Shown piece by piece: positions 24,164 through 32,682 of a stretch of 64,000 nucleotides of DNA. The notes under the pieces were generated by a model. It had not been told where the DNA came from and did not search any database. It saw only the letters and a list, made by a program, of their open reading frames with translations. Source of the DNA: Streptomyces seoulensis (GTDB lineage: Bacteria; Actinomycetota; Actinomycetes; Streptomycetales; Streptomycetaceae); assembly GCF_004328625.1 (NCBI RefSeq), contig NZ_CP032229.1:1736001-1800000 (forward strand). Direction: 5' to 3'. Both the position numbers and the translations under genes were made by a program. The first letter of the stretch is position 1; the number at the start of each line of letters is the position of its first letter.

Positions 24164-24988
24164 GTGAATATCCGATCCCTCACCCGAGGCGACGGCGTGG
24201 TGATCGGAGCGGCGCTGTTGCTGCTCATCGCGTCGTTCTTCGACAACCTTTCGTACGACGACCTTCCCGGCGACGTCGACATGCCGAACCTCTGGGAGAG
24301 CGGCCCGGTCCTGCTCAGCGTCGTCCTGGCAGGTCTGATCGCCGCCGGGCTCGTCGTCGCCGCCCGCGCGCTGCCCCAGCCCCGCAAGGTCGCCGGTCTC
24401 GAACTCGGCGCGTTCGGCGTGGCGTTCGCGGTGTTCGCGGCGTGGAGCGCGCTGGGCAATGTGATCGACCCGGTCGGCAGCCTGGACAACATCACCGACG
24501 GCTCCAAGTCGCCGAGCGCGGGCACCGGTCTGATCCTGGCGCTGGTCGCCACGCTGATCCTGGCGGGCGCGGCCGTCGCCACCCCGCTCGTCCCGGCGCT
24601 CCAGGCCCCGCTGATCCCGGCGCCCAAGCCGGCCGCCCCGCAGCCCTACGGCGCCCAGCCGCCCCAGGGTTACGGCTACCCCGGTGCCCCGGCCGCGTCC
24701 TTCGGCGGCGGCCAGCCGCAGCAGGCCCAGGCGTTCGGCCAGGGCACCCCGCAGGCCGCTCCGGCGCCGCAGCAGCAGGCGCCCGCCGCCGACTTCTCGC
24801 CGTTCTGGTTCGCCGTGCCGGTGACCCGTCCGCTGTTCGCGGAGGACGGCTCGCCCAGTCCGGTCGCCGAACTGGCGCCCGGTACCTGGTATCTGGCGGT
24901 CGAGCAGCGCGGCGGTGCGCTGGTCGCGCAGACCCAGGACGGCCGTCGCGGCGTCCTCCAGGACACCTCGGGCATCCAGCGCGGCTGA
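24164..24988 (+). CDS. Membrane protein with Gln/Pro/Gly-rich linker, DUF5336-like
   Basis: A 274-residue protein. Four hydrophobic helices occupy residues 10-150, followed by a low-complexity linker (about 155-215) rich in Pro, Gln, Gly and Ala (GAQPPQGYGYPGAP, QQQAPAAD). A short globular tail (FWFAVPVTRPLFAED through GVLQDTSGIQRG) follows. The arrangement resembles the mycobacterial 34-kDa antigen-like DUF5336 membrane proteins. Function unknown. GTG start at 24164. A hairpin terminator follows. Confidence 0.75.
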   Translation: MNIRSLTRGDGVVIGAALLLLIASFFDNLSYDDLPGDVDMPNLWESGPVLLSVVLAGLIAAGLVVAARALPQPRKVAGLELGAFGVAFAVFAAWSALGNVIDPVGSLDNITDGSKSPSAGTGLILALVATLILAGAAVATPLVPALQAPLIPAPKPAAPQPYGAQPPQGYGYPGAPAASFGGGQPQQAQAFGQGTPQAAPAPQQQAPAADFSPFWFAVPVTRPLFAEDGSPSPVAELAPGTWYLAVEQRGGALVAQTQDGRRGVLQDTSGIQRG

Positions 24989-25007
24989 GCCCCGGCAACC
25001 GTCATCC

Positions 25008-25041
25008 GCGGCCCCCCGTCCCTTCCCGGGCGGGGGGCCGC
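25008..25041. terminator. Bidirectional terminator between convergent genes
   Basis: Perfect 11-bp stem gcggccccccg (25008-25018) and cggggggccgc (25031-25041) with a 12-nt loop, placed between the convergent DUF5336-like and lipoprotein genes. Confidence 0.8.
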
Positions 25042-25048
25042 AGGCGTG

Positions 25049-25600
25049 TCAGCCCTTGGAGAGGTCCGAGGAGGAGGGCACCTGGTCCTTGACCGGTGCG
25101 CCCGCGCTCGCCCCCGCGCTCTTCACCTGGTTGATGGTGTCCTCGAAGGCGCCCATCGCGTCCGTGTCGCCGCCTCGCAGCTTGGCCGGCAGGTTCTTCA
25201 GGCTCTCGATGCCCGCGGTGAGCGGGGCGAGCGCCTTGGTGAGGGTGGGGTCGCCCTGGGCGTTCTTCTGGGCGGCCTTGAGGCGGTTGTAGGCGAAGGC
25301 TCCGGCGAGACCGGCCTTGACGAGGGCCACCTTGCGGCCGTCGGCGCCCTTCTTGAAGGTGCCGGCCCGCCAGGGCTTCACGATCCACTGGTAGGTCGCC
25401 CCGGCCGCGAGGCCCGCGTTGGCGACGAACCTGCTCTTGGCGAACTTCTGGCGTTCGGCGGAGGTACTGGGGCTCGGGGAGGCCGCGGCGGGGGTCTTCT
25501 GGGTGCTGGTCCTGTCGTCCCTGCCACAGGCGGCGGTACCGGCCAGCAGGGCGCAGCACAGGATGAGCGCCACCCAGGTGCGGCGCAGCGGAACGGGCAC
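25049..25600 (-). CDS. Putative lipoprotein, unknown function
   Basis: A 183-residue protein starting at GTG 25600 with GGAGGA 4-5 nt upstream. Signal peptide LRRTWVALILCCALLAG ends in the lipobox TAAC, with a Ser/Thr/Pro/Ala stretch after the lipidated cysteine. The mature part is helical and basic, with QWIVKPWRAGTFKKGADGR and regularly spaced Ala/Lys, and no known catalytic motif. Its neighbours do not suggest a pathway. It is convergent with the DUF5336-like gene. The longer open frame upstream of the GTG is not supported. Confidence 0.78.
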   Translation of the reverse strand: MPVPLRRTWVALILCCALLAGTAACGRDDRTSTQKTPAAASPSPSTSAERQKFAKSRFVANAGLAAGATYQWIVKPWRAGTFKKGADGRKVALVKAGLAGAFAYNRLKAAQKNAQGDPTLTKALAPLTAGIESLKNLPAKLRGGDTDAMGAFEDTINQVKSAGASAGAPVKDQVPSSSDLSKG

Positions 25601-25761
25601 GCGGTCCTCCGGACGTGATTCCCCGAGCGGGTGTCTCTGGTCCGAAGCCTTGCCCGGCCTCCGGGCCACCGCCAGCCGGGAGGACCGTACGGGTCGCGCC
25701 GGGCCCGGTATTACGGGCCTGTGGCCGGTTTCAGCGGGCGTCCGGCGGCAATTCGAACACC

Positions 25762-26049
25762 ATGTCTCGATACCACTCAGGCACCAACCAGGCCGGCCGT
25801 GTCATCGCCGTCATAGCGGACGTGATGGCCTTCATCCTCGGCCTCTGGATCTTGATGTACCTGTTGGACGCGAACCGGGCCAACGCCCTGGTCGACTTCG
25901 TCCATGACGCCGCGGCGTTCCTGGCGGGCTGGTCGCACGACCTGTTCACCTTCGACGAGGCGTGGGCCCGGGTCGTCGCCGGCTACGGCCTGGCCGCCGT
26001 GGTCTACCTCTTCATCGGCCACTTCATCGCCGGCCGTCTGAGCCGCTGA
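25762..26049 (+). CDS. Small membrane protein, unknown function
   Basis: A 95-residue protein with two hydrophobic helices (VIAVIADVMAFILGLWILMYLL, about residues 14-35, and YGLAAVVYLFIGHFIAG near the C-terminus) separated by a soluble loop rich in Asp and Trp. The ATG at 25762 lacks a clear ribosome-binding site. The composition and the two-helix pattern look like a conserved small Streptomyces membrane protein; I cannot assign a function. Confidence 0.7.
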   Translation: MSRYHSGTNQAGRVIAVIADVMAFILGLWILMYLLDANRANALVDFVHDAAAFLAGWSHDLFTFDEAWARVVAGYGLAAVVYLFIGHFIAGRLSR

Positions 26050-26089
26050 CCCGGCACCGGACGCTCGGCCCGAGGGGCCCCGCCTGCCG

Positions 26090-27160
26090 CTAGTCGCAGC
26101 AGTCGGGGTCCAGGCCGCGGGGCAGGAGTTCGCCGCCGAAGACGGCGCCGGTCGCGTCGTGGCCGCCGAGGGCGGCGACCGCGAGCAGCAGGGAGCCTGC
26201 GGTCCAGCTGGTCAGTTCCTGGGGCCAGACGGCGTCGTCGTCGAAGACGTAGCCGGTCCAGTAGAGGCCGGAGGCGTCGTCGCGCAGGTGCTGGATGGAC
26301 TGGAGGATCTCCAGGGCGCGGTCGGACTCGCCCATCGCCCAGAGGGCCAGGGCGAGTTCGCAGGACTCGCCGCCGGTCACCCAGGGGTTGGGCACGACGC
26401 AGCGCACGCCCAGGCCGGGTACGACGAAGCGGTCCCAGTCGGCCTCGACACGCTCCTTGGCCTCGGCTCCGCTGACGGCTCCGCCGAGCACCGGGTAGTA
26501 CCAGTCCATGGAGTACTGGTTCTTGTCGAGGAACCGCTCGGGGTGCCTGCGGATCGCGTGCCGCAGCGCGCCCACCGCCAACTCCCAGTCGGGCTGCGGT
26601 TCTTCACGCTGGTCGGCGATGGCGAGCGCACAGCGCAGGGCGTGGTGGACCGACGAGCTTCCGGTGAGCAGGGCGTCGGCGGTGGGAGTGCCGTCCTCCG
26701 CGCGCCGCCAGCCGATCTGGCCGCCGGGCTGCTGGAGCCGGAGCACCCATTCCACGGCCGCGTACACGGTGGGCCACATCCGGTCCAGGAACGTGTCGTC
26801 CCCGGTGGACAGGTAGTGGTGCCAGACGCCGACGGCTATGTAGGCGACGAAGTTGGACTCGCGGGCGCGGTCGGTGACGTCGTCGTGGGCACCGTCGGCG
26901 TAGGCGGCGTACCAGGAGCCGTCCTCGTTCTGGTGGTCGGCGAGCCAGCGGTAGGCGCGCTCGGCGGCCGCGTGCTCCCCGGCCGCGTCGAGGGCCATGG
27001 CGGCCTCGGTGTGGTCCCAGGGGTCGAGGTGGTGGCCGCGGAACCAGGGGATCGCGCCGTCGGCGCGCTGCACCGCGAGGATGCCCCGGACGGTGTCGGC
27101 GGCCTGCTCGGCGGTGAGGACCCCGGTCAGGACGAGGTGGTCGGTCCGGGGCGTGCTCAC
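26090..27160 (-). CDS. Alpha/alpha-toroid protein annotated as prenyltransferase-like
   Basis: A 356-residue soluble protein built from helical pairs with regularly spaced aromatic motifs (GAIPWFRGHHLDPWDHTEAA, ADHQNEDGSWYAAY, QQPGGQIGWRR, ELTSWTAGSLLLAVAALGG). This is the prenyltransferase/squalene-oxidase-repeat or six-hairpin glycosidase-like toroid. No QW/DxDD terpene cyclase motif is present, so prenyl transfer is doubtful; carbohydrate binding or hydrolysis fits the company better. The protein ends in DCCD. GTG 27160 overlaps the methyltransferase stop by 4 nt. It is the last gene of the minus-strand operon glycosyltransferase-methyltransferase-toroid. Confidence 0.8.
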   Translation of the reverse strand: MSTPRTDHLVLTGVLTAEQAADTVRGILAVQRADGAIPWFRGHHLDPWDHTEAAMALDAAGEHAAAERAYRWLADHQNEDGSWYAAYADGAHDDVTDRARESNFVAYIAVGVWHHYLSTGDDTFLDRMWPTVYAAVEWVLRLQQPGGQIGWRRAEDGTPTADALLTGSSSVHHALRCALAIADQREEPQPDWELAVGALRHAIRRHPERFLDKNQYSMDWYYPVLGGAVSGAEAKERVEADWDRFVVPGLGVRCVVPNPWVTGGESCELALALWAMGESDRALEILQSIQHLRDDASGLYWTGYVFDDDAVWPQELTSWTAGSLLLAVAALGGHDATGAVFGGELLPRGLDPDCCD

Positions 27161-27906
27161 GGGGCGTCCGTCCCGGCCTCGTCGAGGCGGGGCAGGTGCG
27201 GCTTGGTGGCGTAGGCGACGAAGCTCTTGCCGATCAGGGGGTTGAGCGCCTGCTCGGCGACCCGCGTGGCCAGCGGCTTCTTCATGATGTCCCAGACCAG
27301 CAGCTTGTGGTACGCCCGCACCGGCAGCGCCTTGTCGTTGTCGACGCCGAAGGCGCACTTGAGCCACCAGTACGGCGAGTGCAGGGCGTGCGCGTGGTGG
27401 GTGCCGTACGGCTTGAGGCCGGCGCCGCGCATCTTGGCGAGGAGTTCCTCGGCGCGGTAGATGCGGATGTGGCCGCCCTCGACCTCGTGGTAGGCGTCGG
27501 AGAGCGTCCAGCAGACCTTCTCGGGCCCGTACCGGGGCACGGTGACGGCTATCCGGCCGCCGGGCTTGAGGACGCGGACCATCTCGGCGAGGACGCCCTT
27601 GTCGTCGGGGATGTGCTCCATCACCTCGGAGATGATGACGACGTCGAAGGACTCGTCGGGGAAGGGCAGCGCGAGCGCGTCGCCCTCCATCGCGGTGGCG
27701 GTGGCGCCCTCGGGGGCCTCGCCGGCCTCCTTCATCGCCGCGAACCACTTGGCGACCTCGCGGATCTCCTCCGCGTTCTGGTCCAGAGCCACCACCTGGG
27801 CGCCGCGCCGGTAGCACTCGAAGGCGTGCCGGCCGGCCCCGCAGCCGAGGTCCAGGACACGGTCGCCGGGGGCGAGCGGGAACCGGGAGAAGTCGACGGT
27901 CAGCAC
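27157..27906 (-). CDS. Class I SAM-dependent methyltransferase
   Basis: A 249-residue methyltransferase of the Methyltransf_11 type with VLDLGCGAGRHAFE (residues 18-31), ALDQNAEEI, SFDVVIISEVMEHIPD and LKPGGRIAVTVP. The C-terminal third has AFGVDNDKALPVRAYHKLLVWDIMKKP, which suggests a specific substrate domain. It overlaps the upstream glycosyltransferase by 7 nt and the downstream toroid gene by 4 nt, so all three are co-translated. A role in modifying a glycoside or glycolipid is inferred from context. Confidence 0.88.
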   Translation of the reverse strand: MLTVDFSRFPLAPGDRVLDLGCGAGRHAFECYRRGAQVVALDQNAEEIREVAKWFAAMKEAGEAPEGATATAMEGDALALPFPDESFDVVIISEVMEHIPDDKGVLAEMVRVLKPGGRIAVTVPRYGPEKVCWTLSDAYHEVEGGHIRIYRAEELLAKMRGAGLKPYGTHHAHALHSPYWWLKCAFGVDNDKALPVRAYHKLLVWDIMKKPLATRVAEQALNPLIGKSFVAYATKPHLPRLDEAGTDAP

Positions 27907-29324
27907 GTGGCCCTGCTTTCGGAGGAGCTTTCGGAAGGTGCGGCCGCGGCCGCCGCGGCGACGGGACGGCCGGGGACGGCTGCGGGAAGCGGGAGGCCGG
28001 CCCGCGCGCGGGCCCGGTCGATCTCCTCGCGGTAGCGGGCCACGGTGCCCTCGGCCGCGCGGGCCCAGGTGAAGCGGGCGAGCACCCGCTCGCGGCCGGC
28101 CGCGCCGAGCCGGGCGCGCAGTTCACGGTCGCCGAGCAGCCGGGTCAGGGCGGCGGCGAGCGCGCCCGCGTCACCGGGCGGTACGGCCAGACAGGTCTCG
28201 CCGTCGGTGCCGGCGACCTCGGGGATCGCGCCGCCGGTGGTGGCGACCAGCGGGGTGGCGGTGGCCATGGCCTCGGCGGCGGGCAGCGAGAACCCCTCGT
28301 ACAGCGAGGGCACGCAGGCGACTTCGGCGGAGCGGATCAGATCGACCAGCTCGGCGTCGGAGATGCCCTTGACGAACTGGACGGCGTCCTCCAGGCCGTA
28401 CCGCTCGACCGCCTGGGCGACCGGGCCCTCCTCGGGGCGCCTGCCGACGACGACGAGGTGGGCGTGCGGCTGTTCGGCGCGCACCTTGGCGAGCGCCTCG
28501 ACCAGGAACACCAGGCCCTTGAGGGGCACGTCGGCGCTGGAGGTGGTGACGATCCGGCCCGGCACCTCGGGCACGGCCGGGTCCGGCGCGAACAGGGTGG
28601 TGTCGGCGCCGATGTGGACGACGTGCACCCGGTCCTGCCGTACGCCGAGGTGGTCGACGATCTCGGCGCGGGAGCTGCCGGAGACGGTGAGCACGGAGGG
28701 CAGCCGGCGGGCGACGCGCTTCTGCATGCGAGTGAAGGCGTACCAACGGCGCACCGACAGGCGGCGCTTGAGGTCTTCGGCGGCGTCGAGTTCGAGCTGC
28801 CGGTCGACGGTGATGGGGTGGTGGATGGTGGTGACCAGGGGGGCGCCGAGGTCGCCGAGCAGTCCGTAGCCGAGCGTCTGGTTGTCGTGGACGACGTCGA
28901 ACTCGCCTCTGCGGGCGCGCAGTTGGCGTCCGGCGCGCAGGGAGAAGGTGAGCGGCTCGGGGAAGCCGCCGGTCCACATCGTCGCCACTTCCAGCGCGTC
29001 GACCCAGTCCCGGTACTCGCTCCGTCCCGGCGTGCGGAAGGGGTCGGGCTGGCGGTACAGGTCGAGGCTGGGCAGCTCGGTGAGGCTCAACCGGCCCGCG
29101 TAGGAACCGTGTTCATCGTGCTCGTCGAGCACGGGGTACGGCTGGGAGCCGATGACCTCCACCCGGTGGCCCAGGCGAGCGAGTTCACGGGAGAGGTGGC
29201 GGACGTAGACGCCCTGGCCGCCGCAGAACGGGTTGCCCTTGTAGGTGAGGAGCGCGATACGGAGCGGTCGCTCGCCGTCGGCGGCGATGCCCACAGGAGC
29301 CGCCGGACTGGCCTCAGCGGTCAC
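27900..29324 (-). CDS. Glycosyltransferase family 4
   Basis: A 474-residue GT-B retaining glycosyltransferase. The N-terminal nucleotide-binding lobe has IALLTYKGNPFCGGQGVYVR and the C-terminal lobe has the EX7E-type motif YEGFSLPAAEAMATATPLVA, with GADTTLFAPD and SSADVPLKGLVFLVEAL as family landmarks. No membrane helices are seen. It likely transfers a sugar from an NDP donor to the compound that the linked methyltransferase modifies. GTG start at 29324, GGGGGG-rich ribosome-binding site. First gene of the operon, divergent from the B12-controlled operon. Confidence 0.9.
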   Translation of the reverse strand: MTAEASPAAPVGIAADGERPLRIALLTYKGNPFCGGQGVYVRHLSRELARLGHRVEVIGSQPYPVLDEHDEHGSYAGRLSLTELPSLDLYRQPDPFRTPGRSEYRDWVDALEVATMWTGGFPEPLTFSLRAGRQLRARRGEFDVVHDNQTLGYGLLGDLGAPLVTTIHHPITVDRQLELDAAEDLKRRLSVRRWYAFTRMQKRVARRLPSVLTVSGSSRAEIVDHLGVRQDRVHVVHIGADTTLFAPDPAVPEVPGRIVTTSSADVPLKGLVFLVEALAKVRAEQPHAHLVVVGRRPEEGPVAQAVERYGLEDAVQFVKGISDAELVDLIRSAEVACVPSLYEGFSLPAAEAMATATPLVATTGGAIPEVAGTDGETCLAVPPGDAGALAAALTRLLGDRELRARLGAAGRERVLARFTWARAAEGTVARYREEIDRARARAGLPLPAAVPGRPVAAAAAAAPSESSSESRATC

Positions 29325-29484
29325 TCTGGGCCCCCTTCTGCCTGCACGGTCCCGCGAGACTACGACGGGACGACAATCCGGAACAAGTTTCAGACTTGAT
29401 CATCCAAGAGGCTCTGAATCTACCGGCAGGTAGGGGCGCTGTGAGCAGTGGATCAGGTGATTCACGCCACGACCGGCGGCTTTG

Positions 29485-29610
29485 CGGCCCCCGGTAAAGT
29501 GGCCGGGTCGTCATACACCCGTACGGGGGGAAGCCGGTGCGATTCCGGCGCTGACCCGCAACCGTCATCCGGCGCCCCTGGGCCCGGTGAGCCGGAACGC
29601 CCCGACGGGA
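29485..29610 (+). promoter_or_regulatory. Cobalamin riboswitch
   Basis: Conserved aptamer elements are present on the plus strand: GGGGGGAAGCCGGTGCGATT (29525-29544) followed by CCGGCGCTGACCCGCAACCGT (the B12 box region, to about 29565) and the closing GGTGAGCCGGAACGCC (29586-29601). It lies 120-240 nt upstream of the toroid gene and so controls the ECF operon. The ends are approximate. Binding of adenosylcobalamin would be expected to repress the operon. Confidence 0.93.
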
Positions 29611-29624
29611 GGTTGACCGGCCAA

Positions 29625-29649
29625 CGTGCGGGGCGCTCGGCCCCGCACG
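29625..29649 (+). terminator. Expression-platform hairpin of the cobalamin riboswitch
   Basis: Stem cgtgcgggg (29625-29633) pairs with ccccgcacg (29641-29649) around a 7-nt loop. It stands between the aptamer and the ribosome-binding site (AGGAGAGG, 29711-29718) and may be the regulated terminator or a processing hairpin. Confidence 0.55.
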
Positions 29650-29730
29650 GCACCGTCGAGGCATACGGGGCCGGGCCGCCGGGGTGGTCCCCGCGCGCGT
29701 CGGCCCTCGCAGGAGAGGCAGTCGCCGACC

Positions 29731-30933
29731 ATGAACGTCCGCCGCAGTGCCGCGGCTCTCGCCGCCATAGGCGTGCTGGCAGCAGCCGCGCCCGCCACGG
29801 CCGCCCCGTCCCCGAAGGCGACGGTCCCGGCCGGGCTGTTCGGCAAGGGCGACCCCACCTACGACGGCGTCTGGCGCCAGTCCCTCGCCCTGCTCGCGCA
29901 GCACACCGCCGGTGAGAAGCCCGCGGACCAGGCGGTGACGTGGCTGACCGGCCAGCAGTGCGCCGACGGCGGCTTCGCCGCCTTCCGCGCCGACACCAGC
30001 AAGCCGTGCGGCGGCAAGGGCGCGCAGGCGGACACCAACAGCACGGCCGCCGCCGTCCAGTCGCTCGCCGCGCTCGGCGGGCACGACGACGTGACCGGCA
30101 AGGCCGTCACCTGGCTGAAGGCCCAGCAGAACAAGGACGGCGGCTGGGGCTACTCCCCCGGCGGCCCGAGCGACACCAACTCCACCTCCGTCGTGGTGGG
30201 CGCGCTGGCCGCCGCCGGTGAGAAGCCGGCCGAACTGCGGGGCAAGGGCAGGACCCCCGACGAGGCGCTGGCCTCGCTCGCGGTGCCCTGCGACCAGAAG
30301 GGCGGCGGCGCCCTCGCCTTCCAGCCGGACAAGAAGGGCAAGCTGGAGGCCAACGCGGACGCCACGGCCGCCGGTGTGCTCGGCGCCCTCGGCAAGGGCT
30401 TCGTGGTGGAGCCCGGCAAGGCCCGCGACAAGGCCCCCGCCTGCGCCTCCGACGGCAAGGCGACCCCGGCCCGCCTGGCCGACAACGCCTCCGCGTATCT
30501 CCTCGGCGCCGTCGCCGAGTCCGGCCACCTGATGTCCGCGATGCCCGGCGCCGAGAACCAGCCCGACTTCGGCAACACCGCCGACACCGTGGTGGCGCTG
30601 GCCGCCGACGGCTGGACCGAGCAGGCGAAGAAGCCGTACGCCTGGCTGGAGAAGAACGCCGCGAAGTGGGCTCAGCAGAGCGGCCCGGCCGCCTACGCCC
30701 AGCTGATCCTGAGCGCGCACGCGGTCGGCGCCGACCCGCACGACTTCGGCGGGACCGACCTGGTCAGCGCCCTGGACAAGCTGGGCCCGGCCCCGGCGAA
30801 GCAGGCCGCCGCACCGGAGAAGAAGACCACCGAGAAGTCCGGCAACAGCGTGTGGTGGATCATCGGCGTGGGTCTGGTCGCCGGTATCGGCATCGGCTTC
30901 CTGTTCAGCGGCCGGAAGAAGAACCGCCCGTGA
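29731..30933 (+). CDS. Surface-anchored alpha/alpha-toroid protein, intrinsic-factor-like; candidate B12-binding component
   Basis: A 400-residue exported protein. A signal peptide (AAALAAIGVLAAAAPATAAP) is followed by prenyltransferase/squalene-oxidase-like repeats: TWLTGQQCADGGFAAF, TNSTAAAVQSLAALGGH, TWLKAQQNKDGGWGYSPG, TNSTSVVVGALAAAG. This toroid is the fold of the intrinsic factor and transcobalamin alpha domain. A C-terminal helix (WWIIGVGLVAGIGIGFLF) and a basic tail KKNRP anchor it. As first gene behind a cobalamin riboswitch and before a full ECF transporter it is a good candidate for capturing cobalamin at the cell surface. Binding itself is inference. The enzyme annotation prenyltransferase is not supported by the context. 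Confidence 0.85.
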   Translation: MNVRRSAAALAAIGVLAAAAPATAAPSPKATVPAGLFGKGDPTYDGVWRQSLALLAQHTAGEKPADQAVTWLTGQQCADGGFAAFRADTSKPCGGKGAQADTNSTAAAVQSLAALGGHDDVTGKAVTWLKAQQNKDGGWGYSPGGPSDTNSTSVVVGALAAAGEKPAELRGKGRTPDEALASLAVPCDQKGGGALAFQPDKKGKLEANADATAAGVLGALGKGFVVEPGKARDKAPACASDGKATPARLADNASAYLLGAVAESGHLMSAMPGAENQPDFGNTADTVVALAADGWTEQAKKPYAWLEKNAAKWAQQSGPAAYAQLILSAHAVGADPHDFGGTDLVSALDKLGPAPAKQAAAPEKKTTEKSGNSVWWIIGVGLVAGIGIGFLFSGRKKNRP

Positions 30934-31565
30934 CCTCGGTCCGCCGTGCCGCGGCCCTGCTGGTCGCGTCCCTCCTCGTGCTGGCCGCCGGCGCGGAGGC
31001 GCACGCCGCCGGATACCGGTACTGGTCCTTCTGGGACCGCTCCGGCGACCGGTGGACGTACGCCACCCAGGGGCCGGCCTCCGAGCGTCCCGACGACGGC
31101 TCGGTGCGGGGCTTCCGGTTCGCGGTCAGCGCGGACTCCTCGGACGCGAACCGGCCGCGCGGCACGGCGGACTTCGGCTCGGTCTGCGCGAAGACACCCG
31201 CGAAGGCGGGCACCAAGCGGGTCGCGCTCGTCCTGGACTTCGGCACCGAGGCCGACGCACCCTCCGGGGAGACCCCGCCGCCCACGCGTACGGTCTGCGC
31301 CCGCGTCTCCCCCGACGCGAGCACCGCCGAGGCGCTGGCCGAGGCCGCGAAGCCGCTGCGCTACGACACCAACGCCCTGCTGTGCGCCATCGCCGGTTAT
31401 CCGGCGCGGGGCTGCGGGGAGCAGGTGGCGGCCGACGAGAAGCCCGCCGGAAAGGCCGCCCCCAAGGACGACGGCCCCTCCCTCGGTCTCCCCCTCGGCA
31501 TCGGTGTGGTCGCCGTGCTCGGCGGGGCGGCGTTCTGGCAGGCGCGGCGGCGCCGGAATGCCTGA
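30930..31565 (+). CDS. SCO2322-family secreted membrane-anchored protein
   Basis: A 211-residue protein: signal peptide ending AEAHAAG, an extracytoplasmic domain with paired cysteines (FGSVCAKTP, RTVCARVSP, ALLCAIAGYPARGCGE), and a C-terminal helix (LGLPLGIGVVAVLGGAAFW) plus basic tail (RRRR). This matches the SCO2322 family known from B12-riboswitch operons of Streptomyces. Function unknown; it may pair with the toroid protein or receive its ligand for the transporter. The start GTG overlaps the previous stop by 4 nt (GTGA), so translation is coupled. Confidence 0.85.
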   Translation: MTSVRRAAALLVASLLVLAAGAEAHAAGYRYWSFWDRSGDRWTYATQGPASERPDDGSVRGFRFAVSADSSDANRPRGTADFGSVCAKTPAKAGTKRVALVLDFGTEADAPSGETPPPTRTVCARVSPDASTAEALAEAAKPLRYDTNALLCAIAGYPARGCGEQVAADEKPAGKAAPKDDGPSLGLPLGIGVVAVLGGAAFWQARRRRNA

Positions 31566-32682
31566 CACCGGCGTACGCGCCGCCCGTACCACCGTGCCCG
31601 TCCGCAGGCGGGCGCGCTTCGAACTGCACCCCGGCGCCTGGTGGTTGTGGTCGCTGGGGCTCGGCACGGCCGCCACCCGCACCACCAACCCGCTGCTGCT
31701 CGCCCTGCTGATGGCGGTGGCGGGCTATGTGGTGGCCGTCCACCGCTCCAGCGCGCCGTGGGCCCGCTCGTACACGGCGTTCGCCAAGCTGGCCGTCGCC
31801 GTGCTGCTGATCCGGCTGGCGTTCACGGCCGTCCTCGGCTCGCCGGTGCCGGGGACGCATGTGCTGTTCACGCTGCCCGAGATCCCGCTGCCCGCCTGGG
31901 CGCAGGGCATCCGGCTGGGCGGCCCGGTGTCGGCGGAGGCGCTGCTGTTCTCCGGCTACAACGGCCTGAAACTGGCGGCCCTGCTGGTCTGTGTCGGCGC
32001 CGCGAACGCCCTGGCCAGCCCGGCCAAGCTGCTCAAGTCGCTGCCGGGCGCGCTGTACGAGGCGGGGGTGGCGGTGGTGGTCGCGCTGACCTTCGCCCCG
32101 CATCTCATCGCCGACGTGCAGCGGCTGCGCGCCGCCCGCCGTCTCAGGGGGCGCCCGGACCGGGGGGTGCGGGGGCTGTTCCAGGTCGGACTGCCGGTGC
32201 TGGAGGGCGCGTTGGAGCGCTCGGTCGCGCTGGCCGCCGCGATGGACGCCCGCGGCTACGGCCGTACCGCCGAGGTGCCCGCGCCGGTGCGCCGGACGAC
32301 CTCCGCGCTCACCCTGGGCGGGCTGCTCGGGGTGTGCGCGGGCACGTACGGGCTGCTCACCGCCGAGGGCGGGGTGTACGGCATGCCGGTGCTGGCCGCC
32401 GGGGCGCTGGCCGCGCTCGCCGGGCTGCGCCTGGGCGGCCGGCGTTCGGCGCGCACCCGGTACCGGCCGGCGCCCTGGGGGGTGCGGGCGTGGCTGGTGG
32501 CGGGGTCGGGCGGGGCCGTCGCCGCGCTGCTCGCGCTGGCCTCCGTGCGCGATTCGGGCGCGCTGCATCCCGGTGTCGTCCCGCTGGCCGCGCCCGCGCT
32601 GCCGCTGTGGCCGGCCGCCACCATCCTGCTGGGCCTGCTGCCCGTGCTCGTCGTACCCCAGGACCGCAAGGAGCCGTCGTGA
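31558..32682 (+). CDS. ECF transporter T component (EcfT/CbiQ family)
   Basis: A 374-residue integral membrane protein with about eight hydrophobic segments. The cytoplasmic coupling segment contains the Ala-Arg-Gly type motifs RAARRLRGRP and AAMDARGYGR (about residues 195-235), which bind the ATPase pair. It links the substrate-binding S protein to ATP hydrolysis. The ATG at 31558 overlaps the previous gene by 8 nt, and its stop overlaps the ATPase GTG by 4 nt. Part of the B12-riboswitch operon, so cobalamin or a precursor is the predicted cargo. Confidence 0.92.
   Translation: MPDTGVRAARTTVPVRRRARFELHPGAWWLWSLGLGTAATRTTNPLLLALLMAVAGYVVAVHRSSAPWARSYTAFAKLAVAVLLIRLAFTAVLGSPVPGTHVLFTLPEIPLPAWAQGIRLGGPVSAEALLFSGYNGLKLAALLVCVGAANALASPAKLLKSLPGALYEAGVAVVVALTFAPHLIADVQRLRAARRLRGRPDRGVRGLFQVGLPVLEGALERSVALAAAMDARGYGRTAEVPAPVRRTTSALTLGGLLGVCAGTYGLLTAEGGVYGMPVLAAGALAALAGLRLGGRRSARTRYRPAPWGVRAWLVAGSGGAVAALLALASVRDSGALHPGVVPLAAPALPLWPAATILLGLLPVLVVPQDRKEPS

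Noticed and set aside
29731..30933. Prenyltransferase or terpene cyclase function
   Set aside because: The repeats match the fold only; no DxDD, no isoprenoid genes nearby, protein is exported and B12 controlled.
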